Below are positions 14,767 to 15,916 of a DNA stretch of 15,916 nt, in pieces; position 1 is the stretch's first letter, and every line of letters begins with the position of its first letter. The notes under the pieces were generated by a model. That model was not told the origin of the DNA, ran no database searches, and worked only from the letters and a program-made list of their open reading frames with translations. Origin of the DNA: CAZSGN01 sp964606415 (lineage in GTDB: Bacteria; Bacteroidota; Bacteroidia; Bacteroidales; JBBRXJ01); assembly GCA_964606415.1 (NCBI GenBank), contig CAZSGN010000031.1, positions 1-15,916 on the forward strand. The letters are read 5' to 3'. A program made the position numbers and the translations under genes.

Positions 14767-15916
14767 CTACTCTTTCTGATCTTCATTTATTTCACCCGTT
14801 TGCTCCTTTTTTTTCTTTTCCTCTAATGGTATTTCAAATTGCTGAGTTTCCGGCTTAATCTTTTCAATGATGGAAGCATGGTAATACTCTTGCTGTAAAC
14901 CACGATATAAGCTAAACACCATAATCAAAAGAATAACAGTAAATGGAAGTCCGGTAGCTATAGATGCACTCTGGAGTGCAGTAAGCCCACCGCCAAGGAG
15001 CAAAGCAGCAGCACATAACCCTTCCGTTACAGCCCAAAAAATACGCTGAGGGACAGGTGAATCCAGTTTACCTCCTGAAGTAAGATGATCAACAACAAGT
15101 GAACCAGAATCTGAAGACGTAACAAAAAAGACCACAACTAAAATAACACCTATAAAAGAAGTAACAGCCGTTAACGGAAAATTCTCAAGCATCACAAAAA
15201 GAGCCGTTGATACATCATTATTAACGGCACCAACAATATCGGCTATACCCTGCGTTTGAAGATGCAACGCGGAACCACCCATCGTCGACATCCACAAAAA
15301 TGACAACAAGGTAGGAAGTACCATAACCCCAACGATAAATTCACGCACCGTCCTTCCTTTAGACACTCGTGCAATAAACATTCCTACGAAAGGAGACCAT
15401 GAAATCCACCATCCCCAGTAAAAAATAGTCCAAAGATTCTGCCACTCGCTCCCCTCAGCCCCATGATAAGTTTCCACCCAAAAACTGAGTTGAGGAAGGT
15501 TTTGAAAATAAAAACCAAGATTTTGGGTAAAACCTTTAAGTATATAAACCGTTGGTCCAACCACAATCAAAAATAACATGAACACACCTGCCAAATATAA
15601 ATTCGCACTACTTAAACGCCGCACTCCATTATCTATTCCTGCAACCACACTAAGCGTGGCAAAAAAAGTAATAATTCCAATAAGGAGTACGGAGTACCAA
15701 ACCTCATTAGGATATCCAAAAAGATAATTAAGCCCGGAAGTAACCTGTGTAACACCAAGGCCAAGAGAAGTAGCAAGGCCAAACAAAGTAGCCAGCACCG
15801 ACAAAATATCAATCAGGTTGCCCCAAAAACCATAAATTTTTTCATCAAGTAAGGGATAAAAAATTGAACGGATGGTCAACGGCAGGCCTCGATTAAAAGC
15901 AAAAAAAGCCAAAGAC
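14767..15916 (-). CDS. BCCT-family (betaine/carnitine/choline) transporter, 5' end outside window
   Basis: This is the C-terminal 382 or so residues of a sodium- or proton-coupled osmolyte transporter; the reading frame is still open at the right edge, and no start lies in the window. Family members are usually 500-680 residues, so the first few helices, including the glycine-rich unwound helix motif and the first tryptophan box, are missing. The diagnostic signature TIFYWGWWISWSPFVGMF is about residues 162-179 of the visible part; its tryptophans line the substrate site in BetP. RGLPLTIRS (8-16), ATLFGLATSLGLG (41-53) and TSSDSGS (265-271) are further conserved segments. About eight helices are visible, followed by a charged tail of some 40 residues rich in Lys and Glu; in BetP the tail takes part in osmosensing. 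The exact substrate cannot be told. The gene ends 47 bases from the convergent SpoIID-domain gene, with no clear hairpin terminator between them. Confidence 0.95.
   Translation of the reverse strand, partial: SLAFFAFNRGLPLTIRSIFYPLLDEKIYGFWGNLIDILSVLATLFGLATSLGLGVTQVTSGLNYLFGYPNEVWYSVLLIGIITFFATLSVVAGIDNGVRRLSSANLYLAGVFMLFLIVVGPTVYILKGFTQNLGFYFQNLPQLSFWVETYHGAEGSEWQNLWTIFYWGWWISWSPFVGMFIARVSKGRTVREFIVGVMVLPTLLSFLWMSTMGGSALHLQTQGIADIVGAVNNDVSTALFVMLENFPLTAVTSFIGVILVVVFFVTSSDSGSLVVDHLTSGGKLDSPVPQRIFWAVTEGLCAAALLLGGGLTALQSASIATGLPFTVILLIMVFSLYRGLQQEYYHASIIEKIKPETQQFEIPLEEKKKKEQTGEINEDQKE

Overview
This window looks like an ordinary chromosomal stretch of a member of the Bacteroidota, probably marine or salt-exposed. 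The clues are exact Bacteroidota-type -7 boxes (TAnnTTTG) just upstream of pheT, surE and the sensor kinase; a one-polypeptide periplasmic-propeller (Reg_prop/Y_Y_Y) histidine kinase; pheT without an adjacent pheS; AT-rich DNA with mostly weak Shine-Dalgarno sites; and a BCCT-type osmolyte transporter. No rRNA, tRNA, CRISPR array, insertion sequence, transposase or phage gene was seen.

Layout. Positions 1-109 are non-coding, with one possible outward promoter. From 110 to 10771 five genes read leftward. The order of transcription is pheT (8330-10771), a macro-domain ADP-ribose hydrolase (7811-8323) and a UbiA-family prenyltransferase (6947-7798), packed with gaps of 6 and 12 bases and probably one operon. 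Next, with its own -7 box, comes a 1227-residue sensor kinase (3196-6879), followed after 41 bases by a 1014-residue outer-membrane protein (110-3154) that joins a gluzincin peptidase domain, a TolB-like propeller and a C-terminal beta-barrel. A 348-base divergent intergenic region (10772-11119) holds the pheT and surE promoters, plus a GC-rich hairpin that neither promoter explains. Rightward genes follow: surE, a 102-residue three-helix membrane protein, lpxB and a SpoIID/LytB-domain protein. The right edge holds the 3' part of a leftward BCCT transporter gene that converges on spoIID and runs off the window.

How the genes fit together. The right half leans toward the cell envelope: LpxB makes the lipid A disaccharide, the SpoIID-type protein probably cuts peptidoglycan glycan strands, and BCCT takes up compatible solutes. 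The kinase and barrel protein pair is also an envelope pair, with a periplasmic sensor domain next to a surface-anchored putative protease. The pheT-macro-ubiA group is a housekeeping cluster without an obvious shared pathway.

I did not find a clearly new defence, mobile or biosynthetic system. The least understood items are the peptidase-propeller-barrel protein with its linked kinase, which has no response regulator in view; the small membrane gene between surE and lpxB; and the structured intergenic segment near 10928-10974.
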